Shown here: piece by piece, positions 63,268 to 64,000 of the stretch
Position numbering within the stretch: the first letter of the stretch is position 1
How the letters are laid out: the number at the start of each line of letters is the position of its first letter
From: Streptomyces albidoflavus
GTDB lineage: Bacteria > Actinomycetota > Actinomycetes > Streptomycetales > Streptomycetaceae
NCBI RefSeq assembly: GCF_000719955.1
Contig: NZ_JOII01000006.1
Coordinates: forward strand, 62,001 to 126,000
Length of the DNA stretch: 64,000 nt
Reading direction: 5' to 3'
The notes under the pieces: generated by a model
Database searches by the model: none
The model's input: only the letters and a program-made list of their open reading frames with translations
What the model was told of the DNA's origin: nothing
Position numbers and translations under genes: made by a program

Positions 63268-63948
63268 CTACGCCGCCAGGGGGCTCGTGTCCAGGTGGGC
63301 CAGGAGGTCGCCCGGGGTGTCGTAGACCGCGACGGCGCCCGCCTCCTTCAGTTCGGCGGCGCTGACGCCGCCGGAGAGCAGGGCCGTGCAGTCGACGCCC
63401 GCGCGGCCGGCTGAGACCACGTCCCAGACCGAGTCGCCGACGAAGTGGGCACGGTTCGGGGGGACGCGGGCCTCGCGAAGGGCGGCTTCGACCAGGTCGG
63501 GGGCGGGTTTGCCGGCGTCCACCTGGTCGCTGTCGGTGGTGGCGAGGATGGCGTCGTCGGCGTCGATGGTGCCCAGCATCGCCTTCAGGTCGTGACCGCG
63601 CGCCGAGGTGGCGAGGACCACCCGCCAGCCGCGCCGGGCCAGCGCGCGCAGCAGGTCGGCGGCGCCGGGGACGGGCTGGAGCCGGTCGTGCCAGGTGCCG
63701 AAGAGAGTGGCGTGGGCGTCGCTGATCGCGGAGACGTGCTCCTCGGAGTGGCCGGGGCCGATCAGGCGCTCGACGAGGTGGCCGCCGGACATGCCGATGA
63801 GCCGGTGGATGTCGCGGGTCGCCACCTTGTGCCCGGCCTGCCGGAACGCCTCCCACCAGGCGACGGTGTGGAAGTAGGTGGAGTCGACCAGGGTGCCGTC
63901 GACGTCGATGATGGCGGCGCGGGCCTGCTCGGGGGGTGGTGTGGTCAC
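63268..63948 (-). CDS. HAD-superfamily phosphatase
   Basis: The 226-residue HAD hydrolase has motif I 'IIDVDGTLVDSTYFH' (nucleophile Asp), motif II 'VVLATSARG', motif III Lys in 'DAGKPAPDLVEAAL' and motif IV 'HFVGDSVWDVVSAG'. The cap is the small helical type of phosphoglycolate phosphatase and beta-phosphoglucomutase. Of two GTG starts, 63948 has AGCGAGG at the proper distance; the one at 63957 sits on the ribosome site itself. The substrate is not predictable. Confidence 0.9.
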   Translation of the reverse strand: MTTPPPEQARAAIIDVDGTLVDSTYFHTVAWWEAFRQAGHKVATRDIHRLIGMSGGHLVERLIGPGHSEEHVSAISDAHATLFGTWHDRLQPVPGAADLLRALARRGWRVVLATSARGHDLKAMLGTIDADDAILATTDSDQVDAGKPAPDLVEAALREARVPPNRAHFVGDSVWDVVSAGRAGVDCTALLSGGVSAAELKEAGAVAVYDTPGDLLAHLDTSPLAA

Positions 63949-64000
63949 GGCGGGCACCTCGCTGAGGTAGGGCGGACACGGGCACGGCGTGCGGTCCCGC

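Overview
The window is a very G+C-rich stretch with almost all third codon positions G or C, many GTG starts, ATGA/GTGA gene overlaps, gas-vesicle genes, Hrd-type sigma factor, ROK regulator and a compact biosynthetic cluster. All of this points to a Streptomyces (or very close actinomycete) chromosome. No insertion sequence, prophage, CRISPR array or replication origin was found.

Layout. (1) 1-2031: 3' half of a gas-vesicle operon (gvpZ-like acidic protein, gvpJ, gvpL, gvpS, gvpK). (2) 2568-16289: thirteen same-strand genes forming a natural-product cluster without NRPS or PKS. It has three ATP-grasp ligases, two tryptophan-2,3-dioxygenase-fold enzymes, a kynurenine-formamidase-like cyclase, class V and class IV PLP enzymes, an FAD monooxygenase, a methyltransferase, two flavin/F420-type redox proteins and an MFS exporter. 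The set reads as tryptophan to formylkynurenine to kynurenine chemistry, followed by tailoring and amide ligation. This is the most interesting part of the window. (3) 16302-21194: two six-hairpin-type glycosidases with a divergent ROK repressor and a palindromic site between them. (4) 21195-25096: remnant of a DJ-1/Hsp31 gene, a GMC oxidoreductase, and an unknown membrane protein in a gene-poor stretch. (5) 25097-30836: pyruvate phosphate dikinase, TSUP permease, a secreted/anchored protein with a tiny membrane ORF, CutA and a frameshifted RidA. (6) 30770-35382: urease operon ureABCFGD on the minus strand. (7) 35556-42401: MFS, SDR, NAD-formate dehydrogenase, methyltransferase, AraC regulator, lipoprotein, secreted I36-like protein. 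(8) 42503-42937: tRNA(CAU) and two tandem tRNA-Asn genes. (9) 43111-49043: YtxH-like protein, xylulokinase, heterodimeric ABC exporter, small membrane protein. (10) 49060-53618: group-2 sigma factor, DnaG primase, FAD/NAD reductase. (11) 53946-58027: CitA/CitB-type two-component system convergent with a CitM-family citrate transporter. (12) 58603-63948: repeat protein, dGTPase, SanA/YdcF protein, small membrane protein, ATP-grasp protein and HAD phosphatase.

How the parts work together. Regions 5-6 and 9-12 are ordinary core functions (PEP/pyruvate exchange, urea hydrolysis, replication priming, dNTP control, citrate sensing and uptake). Region 2 is accessory metabolism with its own export gene but no pathway regulator in view. 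Motif alignments were made by eye from memory of the families; no database search was possible.
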